Shown piece by piece: positions 1-7,072 of a stretch of 45,470 nucleotides of DNA. Below the pieces are notes generated by a model, which saw nothing but the letters and a program-made list of their open reading frames with translations, had not been told where the DNA came from and did no database searches. Position 1 is the first letter of the stretch, and each line of letters begins with the position of its first letter. A program made the translations under genes and the position numbers. Source of the DNA: Bacteroides sp. (GTDB taxonomy: Bacteria; Bacteroidota; Bacteroidia; Bacteroidales; Bacteroidaceae); the NCBI GenBank assembly GCA_017471925.1, contig JAFURM010000048.1:1-45470 (forward strand), given 5' to 3'.

Positions 1-1
1 T

Positions 2-346
2 AATGTAGTTTCTCTATTTGAAAAAGGATTGTTGGAAGGGGATATAACAGATTACCGCATTTCTATTGATGTGGCTAAAAAGACTCGCCAATTACCGGAA
101 TACACTCGAAACAAGGGACTTGATAAGGCAAAGATTCAGCACATGATTATACAATATTTGCAGAATGCAGGTCCTATAGGAGCAAAGCGTGATGCCATTC
201 TCGAATATCTGAAAGAAGTATTGCCTCAGAATAAGACACATGAGCAACAAGAACGTATGTTGGGTCATATTCTTTCTGATATGAGGGAAAATAAGATAAT
301 ATCAATAGAAGGCAGAACTTGGTATATAAATTATGACCAATTATGA
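2..346 (+). CDS. C-terminal end of a probable AlbA_2/AAA-4 type DNA-binding regulator (5' end outside window)
   Basis: The reading frame is open from the first bases of the window, so this is the last ~114 residues of a larger protein. The visible part reads as a phosphate-free helical segment followed by a winged-helix-like module (YLQNAGPIGAKRDAILEYLK, then a GHILSDMRENKIISIEG stretch). This resembles the C-terminal domain of Bacteroidota proteins with an N-terminal Schlafen AlbA_2 / divergent AAA-4 domain, which are usually accessory or mobile-element borne. The match is from memory of the family pattern and the N-terminal domain is not visible. The gene is AT-rich compared with the genes from 794 onward. 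Its stop codon (344-346) lies inside a 10-bp triplicate repeat. It could instead belong to another winged-helix family. Confidence 0.5.
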   Translation, partial: NVVSLFEKGLLEGDITDYRISIDVAKKTRQLPEYTRNKGLDKAKIQHMIIQYLQNAGPIGAKRDAILEYLKEVLPQNKTHEQQERMLGHILSDMRENKIISIEGRTWYINYDQL

Positions 347-359
347 CCAATTATGACCA
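330..359. repeat. Three tandem copies of a 10-bp unit (attatgacca) at the stop codon
   Basis: Bases 330-339, 340-349 and 350-359 are identical 10-mers. Because the unit is not a multiple of three, each copy presents its TGA in a different frame. The gene ending at 346 stops in the second copy. Length changes here would alter the C-terminus of the upstream protein by a few residues only. Confidence 0.9.
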
Positions 360-376
360 TAAAATGGAATTATAAC

Positions 377-428
377 TACAAAAGTAGCCAAACTCTTTGC
401 TCAATCAAGGAATTTGGCTACTTTTGTA
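377..428 (+). terminator. Strong hairpin, probable transcription terminator
   Basis: Perfect 16-bp inverted repeat (377-392 and 413-428, arms reading tacaaaagtagccaaa and its complement) with a 20-nt loop, 30 bp after the stop of the first gene. The second arm contains a TTTT run, and the A-rich first arm would give the same on the other strand. Confidence 0.75.
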
Positions 429-690
429 TCAGAGCTATTTGACAAAGACAGTGCAAACCAAGAGCAGAATAAAACTTGTTTTAATTATGCCGAGGTGTAG
501 CCTGTTTATTTAAAGCATAACGCAGAAACTTGGTACAATCTTGAAATCGCCCAATCGTTACCAACAACTTTCTACCATAGCATTCGCTATTTGTGTATCA
601 AGCAGATACGAAATAATTGATTATCAGTAATAAAGATACAATAAAAAGTTGTAATAATGAGCATTTACAGGCTATTTATTCCTATTTCCG
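429..690. other. AT-rich intergenic stretch without a recognisable gene
   Basis: I see no convincing reading frame here. A weak imperfect stem can be drawn around 588-616 (tatttgtgtatc ... gatacgaaata). Base composition is like the accessory gene at 2-346, not like the symporter that follows, so the boundary between accessory and core DNA probably lies in this stretch. Confidence 0.5.
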
Positions 691-720
691 TTGATTATTC
701 CGGCGTTTTCTGTACCTTTG
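691..720 (+). promoter_or_regulatory. Bacteroidota-type promoter for the symporter gene
   Basis: A -33 TTG at 691-693 is followed, after 19 nt, by the -7 element TAccTTTG at 713-720. The start codon is at 794, leaving a leader of about 65-70 nt. Confidence 0.65.
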
Positions 721-793
721 GCCTCGGAGAATGCAGCTTAATCGCTAAAGCTACAGTTTGATTACACCTTATTATATATATAGACATATCATC

Positions 794-1971
794 ATGAAAA
801 AGAAAATCCGCATCGGCCTGCTGCCGCGCATCATCATCGCCATCCTGCTGGGTGTCCTGCTGGGCAACATCATGCCTGCACCGCTGGTACGCCTGTTCAT
901 TACCTTCAACGGCATCTTCAGTGAGTTCCTGAATTTCTCCATCCCGCTGATTATCGTGGGACTCGTGACAGTGGCCATTGCCGACATCGGACGCGGAGCC
1001 GGACGGATGCTGGTTGTCACCACACTGATAGCCTATGCCGCCACACTGATTTCGGGCTTCCTCTCCTACTTCACGGGAACTCTCTGCTTCCCGTCGCTGA
1101 TAGAGACGGGGGTACCGCTGGAAGAGGTGAGCCAGGCACAAGGTCTCCTGCCCTACTTCTCTGTGGAGATTCCGCCGCTGATGGGAGTCATGACCGCCCT
1201 GATATTGGCCTTCACCCTGGGACTGGGTCTTTCCCGCCTGAAGAGCGAGACGTTGAAACAGGCAGCACGTGACTTTCAGGAGATTATCGTGGGAATGATT
1301 TCGGCTGTCATCCTGCCGCTACTCCCCTTCTACATCTTCGGCATCTTCCTGAACATGACCCACTCGGGACAAGTCTTCGCCATTCTGCTGGTCTTCATCA
1401 AGATTATCGGAATCATCTTCCTGCTGCACATCGCCGTGCTGCTCCTGCAATATGGCATAGCGGCCCTCTTCGTCAAGCGGAATCCTTTCCGCCTGCTGGG
1501 GCGGATGATGCCGGCCTACTTCACGGCACTGGGCACACAGTCCTCGGCTGCCACCATACCGGTGACCCTGGAGCAGACCAAGCGCAACGGTGTGTCCGAC
1601 GAAGTGGCCGGATTCGTCATCCACTCTGTGCCACCATCCACCTCAGCGGCAGCACGCTGAAGATTGTGGCCTGTGCCCTAGCCCTGATGATGATGCAGGG
1701 CATGCCCTATGACTTTCCCCTCTTCTGCGGGTTCATCTTCATGCTGGGCATCACGATGGTAGCCGCTCCCGGTGTGCCGGGCGGTGCCATCATGGCCTCC
1801 ATAGGTATTCTCCAGTCCATCCTGGGCTTCGACGAGTCGGCTCAGGCCCTGATGATTGCCCTCTACATCGCCATGGACAGTTTCGGCACCGCCTGCAACG
1901 TGACGGGCGACGGAGCCATCGCCTTGATTATAGACAAGGTAATGGGCAAGAAAAATTTGGCTATTTCATAG
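794..1971 (+). pseudogene. Dicarboxylate/amino acid:cation symporter (DAACS family), frameshifted
   Basis: Inner-membrane Na+ or H+ coupled symporter of the glutamate/neurotransmitter transporter fold. The first part (794-1660) holds the N-terminal helices and the serine-rich hairpin motif TQSSAATIPVTL. The second part (to 1971) holds the second hairpin (AAPGVPGGA) and the last helix with DSFGTACNVTGD. The two parts are in different frames. The family sequence expected after GFVI is PLCATIHLSGS, and it is restored by adding one C in the CC at about 1620-1622 (atc cca ctc instead of atc cac tct). Repaired, the protein is about 392 aa, a normal family length. The start at 794 (MKKKIRIG) is preferred over the upstream codon at 758 because it puts a basic tail before the first helix. 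The last-helix motif has Gly where acidic-substrate members have Arg. The frameshift may be real or a sequencing error. Confidence 0.85.
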
Positions 1972-1979
1972 GAAATAGC
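1960..1979 (+). terminator. Small hairpin overlapping the symporter stop codon
   Basis: Perfect 8-bp stem (1960-1967 gctatttc, 1972-1979 gaaatagc) with a 4-nt loop that contains the TAG stop, followed by a short T-rich run. It could be a weak terminator. It also lies just upstream of the next start codon, so it may instead affect that gene. Confidence 0.4.
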
Positions 1980-2011
1980 GACTTTTGCAGCCGAATAAAC
2001 CAATACGACTT

Positions 2012-3085
2012 ATGGAAAAGAATGCCAAAATCTATGTAGCCGGTCATCGCGGCTTGGTGGGTTCGGCCATCTGGAAGAACCTGCAAGAGAAAGGATATAC
2101 CAACCTGGTTGGCAAAACCCACAAAGAACTTGACTTGTTAGACGCCGTTGCCGTGCGTCGTTTCTTTGACGAAGAGCAGCCCGAATATGTGTTCCTGGCC
2201 GCCGCCTTCGTGGGAGGCATCATGGCCAACAGCATCTATCGTGCCGACTTCATCTACAAGAACCTGCAAATACAACAGAATGTCATCGGCGAAAGCTATC
2301 GCCACGGCGTGAAGAAACTGCTCTTCCTGGGAAGCACCTGCATCTATCCGCGTGATGCCGAGCAACCAATGAAAGAGGAGGTGCTGCTCACCTCCCCCCT
2401 CGAGTACACCAACGAACCTTATGCCATTGCCAAGATTGCGGGCCTGAAGATGTGCGAAAGCTTCAACCTGCAGTATGGCACCAACTATATTGCCGTGATG
2501 CCTACCAACCTCTACGGTCCCAACGACAACTTCGACCTGGAGCGCAGCCATGTGCTTCCCGCCATGATTCGCAAGATTCATCTGGCCCACTGTCTGAAGG
2601 AAGGAAACTGGGAGGCCGTATGCAACGACCTGAACAAACGTCCGGTGGAAGGCATCAGCGGTGCCAACAGCCGCGAAGAGATTTTGGCCATCCTGAAGAA
2701 GTATGGCATCGACGGTGAAGAGGTACGCCTGTGGGGTACGGGTACACCGCTGCGCGAATTTCTGTGGAGCGAGGAGATGGCCGATGCAAGCGTCTTCGTC
2801 ATGGAGCATGTGGACTTCAAGGACACCTACAAGGCCGGCGACAAGGACATCCGCAACTGTCACATCAACATCGGCACCGGCAAGGAAATCACTATCCGTG
2901 GCGTGGCCGAACTCATCGTGAAGGCCGTGGGCTATCAGGGCCGGCTGACCTTTGACAGCACCAAGCCCGATGGCACCATGCGCAAGCTGACCGACCCGAG
3001 CAAGCTGCACGCCCTGGGCTGGCACCACAAGATAGACATCGAAGAAGGCGTAGAGCGCATGTACCGCTGGTACCTGAGCGAATAG
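2012..3085 (+). CDS. fcl: GDP-L-fucose synthase (GDP-4-keto-6-deoxy-mannose epimerase/reductase)
   Basis: Cytoplasmic NADPH-dependent enzyme that converts GDP-4-keto-6-deoxy-D-mannose to GDP-L-fucose, the donor for fucosylated capsule and glycoproteins in Bacteroides. The N-terminal Rossmann motif is GHRGLVGSAIW. The SDR active-site pair is visible as EPYAIAKIAG (Tyr-x3-Lys), and the family-typical STCIYPRDAEQP follows the conserved Ser. An insert of about 50 residues (KEGNWEAVCNDLNKR ... ILKKYGIDG) before the LWGTGTPLREF motif is longer than in the E. coli enzyme, and I recall the same in Bacteroidales homologues. The ATG at 2012 gives 357 aa and starts right before the Rossmann strand. No GDP-mannose dehydratase gene (gmd) is adjacent, so that partner must be elsewhere. 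Confidence 0.93.
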   Translation: MEKNAKIYVAGHRGLVGSAIWKNLQEKGYTNLVGKTHKELDLLDAVAVRRFFDEEQPEYVFLAAAFVGGIMANSIYRADFIYKNLQIQQNVIGESYRHGVKKLLFLGSTCIYPRDAEQPMKEEVLLTSPLEYTNEPYAIAKIAGLKMCESFNLQYGTNYIAVMPTNLYGPNDNFDLERSHVLPAMIRKIHLAHCLKEGNWEAVCNDLNKRPVEGISGANSREEILAILKKYGIDGEEVRLWGTGTPLREFLWSEEMADASVFVMEHVDFKDTYKAGDKDIRNCHINIGTGKEITIRGVAELIVKAVGYQGRLTFDSTKPDGTMRKLTDPSKLHALGWHHKIDIEEGVERMYRWYLSE

Positions 3086-3121
3086 CCTCCAAACGATAGC
3101 AACGGAACATCAAAAGTCCGG

Positions 3122-3165
3122 AAAGGCTCCTCATTAAAAGGCTGAAAGTTTCAAAACAGATGCTT
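3122..3165 (+). repeat. Dispersed palindromic element, copy D (degenerate right part)
   Basis: aaaggctcctcattaaaagg and the following ctgaaagtttcaaaacagatgct match, with several changes, the right arm of the element at 14866-15039. It lies between fcl and the acyl-CoA synthetase promoter. No left half is present. Confidence 0.65.
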
Positions 3166-3189
3166 AGAAAACGTTTTTCTCACGAAAAG

Positions 3190-3220
3190 TTTGCATTCTC
3201 TATAGAAAGCGTTATATTTG
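3190..3220 (+). promoter_or_regulatory. Promoter of the acyl-CoA synthetase gene
   Basis: TTTG at 3190-3193 and TATATTTG at 3213-3220, separated by 19 nt, is an excellent match to the Bacteroidota consensus. The start codon at 3249 is 28 nt downstream. Confidence 0.8.
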
Positions 3221-3248
3221 CACAGAATCTAACTAAATGTGCAACACT

Positions 3249-4907
3249 ATGGAACAAAGTTTCATTGCCTATATCGAGAAGAGCATCAAGGAAAATTGGG
3301 ATTTGGATGCCCTGACCGACTATAAAGGAGCCACCCTGCAATACAAGGACGTGGCCCGCAAGATAGAAAAACTACACCTCATCTTTGAAGCCGGAGGAAT
3401 CCGGGAGGGAGACAAGATAGCCGTGTGCGGCCGTAACTGTTCCCATTGGGGTGTAACTTTTCTCGCTACACTGACCTATGGGGCAGTCATCGTACCCATT
3501 CTCCATGAGTTCAAGGCCGACAACGTACACAACATCGTGAACCACTCCGAAGCCAAACTGCTCTTTGTGGGTGATCAGGTGTGGGAGAACCTGAACGAAA
3601 CGGCCATGCCCAATCTGGAAGGTATCATCCTGATGAACGACTTCTCCCTGCTGGTGTCGCGCAGCGAGAAACTGGACTATGCCCGCGAACACCTCAACGA
3701 ACTTTTCGGCAAGAAGTTTCCCAAGAACTTCCGGAAGGAACATATTGACTATCACAAGGACCAGCCCGAGGAACTAGCCGTACTGAACTACACATCGGGT
3801 ACCACCAGCTACTCCAAGGGAGTCATGTTGCCCTACCGTGCCCTGTGGTCCAACACAAAGTTTGCCTTCGAAGTGCTCCACATGAATCCGGGCGACAAGA
3901 TTGTCTCCATGCTCCCCATGGCCCACATGTATGGCTTGGCCTTTGAATTCCTCTACGAGTTCTCTGTGGGATGCCACATCTTCTTCCTCACGCGCATGCC
4001 CAGCCCCAAAATCATCCTTCAGGCCTTCGCCGAGGTGAAGCCCAATCTGGTGATTGCCGTGCCGCTCATCATCGAGAAAATCATCAAGAAGAACGTCCTG
4101 CCCAAGCTGGAGACCCCCACCATGAAGCTGTTGCTGAAGGTACCCTATATCAACGACAAGATCAAAGCCACCGTGCGCGAGAAGATGATGCAAGCCTTTG
4201 GCGGCAACTTCTACGAAATCATTGTGGGCGGAGCGGCCTTCAATCAGGAAGTGGAGCAAGTGCTCCGCATGATAGAGTTCCCCTACACCGTGGGCTACGG
4301 CATGACCGAGTGTGCTCCCATCATCAGCTATGAAGACTGGAAGCGCTTCAAGCAAGGCTCTTGCGGCAAGGCAGCCCCGCGTATGGAGGTGAAGGTGCTC
4401 TCCGATGACCCCGAACACATACCGGGCGAGATTGTCTGCCGCGGTCCCAACGTCATGCTTGGCTACTTCAAGAACGAAGAGGCCACCCAACAGGTGATAG
4501 ACGCCGACGGCTGGCTCCACACCGGTGACCTGGGCCTCATCGATGCCGAGGGCAACATCACCATCAAGGGACGCAGCAAGAACATGCTTCTGGGCCCCAG
4601 CGGACAGAACATCTATCCCGAGGAGATAGAAGACAAGCTGAACAACCTGCCCTACGTATCGGAAAGCATCATCGTGCAGCAAAACAACAAGCTCGTGGGA
4701 CTCGTCTACCCCGACTTCGACGATGCCTTTGCCCACGGTCTGAAGAACGAAGACATTGAGCGCGTAATGGAAGAGAACCGTGTGGCACTGAACGCCATGC
4801 TGCCCGCCTACAGCCAGATACAGAAGATGAAGATTTATCCCGAAGAGTTCGAGAAGACTCCCAAGAAGAGCATCAAGCGTTTCCTGTATCAGGAGGCCAA
4901 AGGCTAA
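3249..4907 (+). CDS. AMP-binding long-chain acyl-CoA synthetase (FadD-like)
   Basis: Adenylate-forming enzyme that activates a fatty acid to its CoA (or another acyl) thioester. Visible core motifs, in order: the phosphate-binding loop YTSGTTSYSKGV (A3), GYGMTEC (A5), GWLHTGDLG (A7), NMLLGPSGQNIYPEEIE (A8) and the C-terminal lysine region KTPKKSIKR (A10). All catalytic motifs are intact. At 552 aa the length fits bacterial acyl-CoA synthetases. The start at 3249 (MEQSF) is preferred, but an in-frame ATG at 3237 is also possible. The next gene begins 33 bp downstream on the same strand, so the two may be co-transcribed. Substrate chain length cannot be read from the sequence. Confidence 0.88.
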   Translation: MEQSFIAYIEKSIKENWDLDALTDYKGATLQYKDVARKIEKLHLIFEAGGIREGDKIAVCGRNCSHWGVTFLATLTYGAVIVPILHEFKADNVHNIVNHSEAKLLFVGDQVWENLNETAMPNLEGIILMNDFSLLVSRSEKLDYAREHLNELFGKKFPKNFRKEHIDYHKDQPEELAVLNYTSGTTSYSKGVMLPYRALWSNTKFAFEVLHMNPGDKIVSMLPMAHMYGLAFEFLYEFSVGCHIFFLTRMPSPKIILQAFAEVKPNLVIAVPLIIEKIIKKNVLPKLETPTMKLLLKVPYINDKIKATVREKMMQAFGGNFYEIIVGGAAFNQEVEQVLRMIEFPYTVGYGMTECAPIISYEDWKRFKQGSCGKAAPRMEVKVLSDDPEHIPGEIVCRGPNVMLGYFKNEEATQQVIDADGWLHTGDLGLIDAEGNITIKGRSKNMLLGPSGQNIYPEEIEDKLNNLPYVSESIIVQQNNKLVGLVYPDFDDAFAHGLKNEDIERVMEENRVALNAMLPAYSQIQKMKIYPEEFEKTPKKSIKRFLYQEAKG

Positions 4908-4940
4908 GACCACTCTCCCCGCAACCTCATCCCGAACATC

Positions 4941-6101
4941 ATGAAGCATAGAATACTATCTACTCTCTTGTCCCTGCTCCTCGTCGGTGCAGGGACTGTT
5001 TTTTCCCAAGACAGGAAATCGGGAGGTGTCAACCTCTCCATCTGGAAGAACATCGCCACGCAACGCACCGACACCACCGGAAGCACATGTCTCAACATCG
5101 GAATCTTCTCCATGCAGAACCGCCTGAACGGTATCGGCATAAACCTCATGGGTGCCACAACCCATCAGGAGGTGAAGGGCATACAGCTGGCAGGCATCTA
5201 CAACGTGAACGGCAGCAGCATGAACGGCATACAGATGGCCGGCATCACCAACGTGAATGGAGGAGAGACGAACGGTCTGTCGTTCAGCGGATTGGTGAAC
5301 ATCACCGGAGGAAGCAGCCGGGGCATGCTCTTCAGCGGACTGACCAACATTGTAGGCGGTGAAGCAAAAGGTGTGGTGATGGGTGGACTGATGAACATCA
5401 CCACAGGTAATTCTTCGGGCCTGCACATGGCCGGCTTGGCCCATATCGCCGGCGATAGCTTCAGCGGTCTGCAGTTCTCCGGTCTTCTGAACATCACGGG
5501 CGGTGACCTTAACGGCCTGCAACTGTCAGGCATCGGCAACATCACGGCCGGCACGGCACGCGGCGTGCAGCTTGCACCCTTCAACGTTGCGGTTCGGGGC
5601 AAGGGATTGCAAATAGGTCTGGTCAACTATTATCGGGAGAAGCTGGACGGATTCCAGTTGGGACTGGTGAACGCCAACCCCGACACACGCGTACAACTGA
5701 TGCTCTTCGGGGGCAACACAACGAGAGCCAACATCGCCGCCCGCTTCAAGAACCGCCTCTTCTACACCATCCTCGGCACAGGTGCCTGGCAACAGGGCGT
5801 TGACGAGAAGTTCTCGACCGCCTTCTTCTATCGTGCCGGATTGGAACTTCCCTTGAACAAACGGTTCTTCATCAGTGGTGACCTGGGCTACCAGCACATT
5901 GAAACTTTCAAGAACAAGGACCTCGGCCTGCCTGCCCGCCTCTATGCCCTGCAGGCACGTGCCAACCTGGAATACCGCCTGACGGAAACCTTCGGACTCT
6001 TCGTCAGCGGTGGCTATGGCACCAGTCGCCACTATAACCGTGACGCCACTTTCGACAAAGGTATTATCGTGGAAGGAGGCATCGTGCTGTTCAAGTACTA
6101 A
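4941..6101 (+). CDS. Secreted surface protein with 16-residue repeats (LA_2272-type) and a C-terminal barrel-like domain
   Basis: Begins with a signal peptide (MKHRILSTLLSLLLVGAGTVFSQ, cut after about residue 22). From about residue 64 to 208 (5130-5562) it carries nine near-perfect 16-residue repeats of the pattern G-[IL]-x-[LMF]-[AS]-G-[IL]-x-N-[IV]-x-G-G-x-x-x, then shorter variants (GLQIGLVNYY, GFQLGLVNAN). The last ~140 residues have alternating aromatic/hydrophobic strands and end in FKY, as in outer-membrane barrels. This is the repeat type annotated as LA_2272-family surface repeat. The repeats could form a beta-solenoid or extra barrel strands. Function unknown. It follows the acyl-CoA synthetase by 33 bp and ends at a strong bidirectional hairpin. 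Confidence 0.75.
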   Translation: MKHRILSTLLSLLLVGAGTVFSQDRKSGGVNLSIWKNIATQRTDTTGSTCLNIGIFSMQNRLNGIGINLMGATTHQEVKGIQLAGIYNVNGSSMNGIQMAGITNVNGGETNGLSFSGLVNITGGSSRGMLFSGLTNIVGGEAKGVVMGGLMNITTGNSSGLHMAGLAHIAGDSFSGLQFSGLLNITGGDLNGLQLSGIGNITAGTARGVQLAPFNVAVRGKGLQIGLVNYYREKLDGFQLGLVNANPDTRVQLMLFGGNTTRANIAARFKNRLFYTILGTGAWQQGVDEKFSTAFFYRAGLELPLNKRFFISGDLGYQHIETFKNKDLGLPARLYALQARANLEYRLTETFGLFVSGGYGTSRHYNRDATFDKGIIVEGGIVLFKY

Positions 6102-6126
6102 AAGACAAAAGCCTCGGGCACAAAAA

Positions 6127-6172
6127 AAACAAGAACATATGTTCAGCAGCACTTGAACATATGTTCTTGTTT
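6127..6172. terminator. Bidirectional terminator between convergent genes
   Basis: Perfect 19-bp inverted repeat (6127-6145 and 6154-6172) with an 8-nt loop, flanked by an A-run on the left and TTGTTT on the right. It lies between the stop of the repeat protein (6101) and the stop of the opposing lipoprotein gene (6184), so it can serve both. Confidence 0.85.
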
Positions 6173-6183
6173 CAGGTCTCTCA

Positions 6184-6954
6184 TTACTTGTTCTGACGTT
6201 CCTTCTCCTGCTCGGCAGCCACGATGGCATTCTCCTGCAAGCGTTGCTGCTCCTCCATGAGGTGCATGTTCTCTTTGGCACGGGACAGGAACTCCTTCAC
6301 GAAAGGATGTTCCTTGAAGGTAGTGGGAGCCGTGAGCATCAGTTCCTTCACTAAGGGAGTCATCACGGGATAGGGCATGGAGCTGCACACCATCATGAAT
6401 ACGCCTGCGCCTAAGGGATTCTCGTAGTTGCCGCTGATGAAGGTCTTCACGTAGTCGTTCATCTCCTTCACCAAGACCTCGGCCTCCTTGGTGAGTTCGG
6501 CACGCACCTCGTCGATGTTGGCTCCTTCCAGCACCATTCTTGCCTCCTTGCGCTCCAGTTCGGCCAGGCGTGCCTCCTGCTCGTTGCGTTTGTCAATAAA
6601 CTCATAGAGAGCATCATTCAGGGGAGTTCCCTCGGCCCTTAATTGAGTATTGGAGATGGTGAGCTTTATCTTTCCGTGTTCCAGCACCAGAGGCATCAGT
6701 CCCTCATCGTTCATGAAGAGAGTCACCAGGCAGGCCGTGTCGGCCTTTCCTTCCATGGCAAACAGGCCATGAAGCACCTCGGCCGAGTCTACCGCTATCC
6801 ATTCTTCTCCCTGAAGAGTCTTCAGATAGAGCATTCTTCCGTCTATGCTGGGCACTGAACTGTTGCCCTCCACCTTGTATTTCCGGCTGCAGGAAGTAAG
6901 CAGCAGAAGCAGGACCAAGAGGGAAAACAGGGCATTTACATTCATTTTGTTCAT
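6184..6954 (-). CDS. DUF4369-like lipoprotein
   Basis: Predicted lipoprotein: a hydrophobic signal ends in LLLTSC-S, a good lipobox, at about residue 20. The next ~110 residues ([39 protein letters not shown]) follow the DUF4369 pattern, the N-terminal domain that precedes thioredoxin-like TlpA proteins in Bacteroides. No thioredoxin domain or CxxC follows here. The rest is a charged helical region ([29 protein letters not shown]) ending in a polar QEKERQNK tail, so this is the DUF4369-only form. The frame is open well upstream, but the start at 6954 (or 6945) places the signal peptide correctly. It diverges from the dpp7-like gene and shares a 118-bp promoter region with it. Confidence 0.75.
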   Translation of the reverse strand: MNKMNVNALFSLLVLLLLLTSCSRKYKVEGNSSVPSIDGRMLYLKTLQGEEWIAVDSAEVLHGLFAMEGKADTACLVTLFMNDEGLMPLVLEHGKIKLTISNTQLRAEGTPLNDALYEFIDKRNEQEARLAELERKEARMVLEGANIDEVRAELTKEAEVLVKEMNDYVKTFISGNYENPLGAGVFMMVCSSMPYPVMTPLVKELMLTAPTTFKEHPFVKEFLSRAKENMHLMEEQQRLQENAIVAAEQEKERQNK

Positions 6955-6977
6955 AAACAAACCGTTTTTATCGGGGG

Positions 6978-6985
6978 CAAAGGTA
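6978..6985 (-). promoter_or_regulatory. -7 element for the DUF4369 lipoprotein gene
   Basis: The minus strand reads TACCTTTG 24 nt upstream of the start at 6954. No good -33 TTTG is visible at the usual distance. Confidence 0.5.
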
Positions 6986-7038
6986 TTAATAATCCTTATA
7001 ATGAACCTAAGAAGAAAGGTATTTTCATTTGCTTTACG

Positions 7039-7046
7039 TATTTTTG
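7039..7046 (+). promoter_or_regulatory. -7 element for the dpp7-like/dpp11-like pair
   Basis: TATTTTTG, 26 nt upstream of the start at 7073. The -33 element is weak. Confidence 0.5.
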
Positions 7047-7072
7047 CACATAAATTAAGCATTGAAACACGT

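Noticed and set aside
2138-3028. 296-codon antisense frame over fcl
   Set aside because: Shadow of fcl with no family-like sequence.
3774-4949. 391-codon open frame antisense to the acyl-CoA synthetase
   Set aside because: Shadow frame without domains or promoter; the plus-strand gene has all five adenylation motifs.
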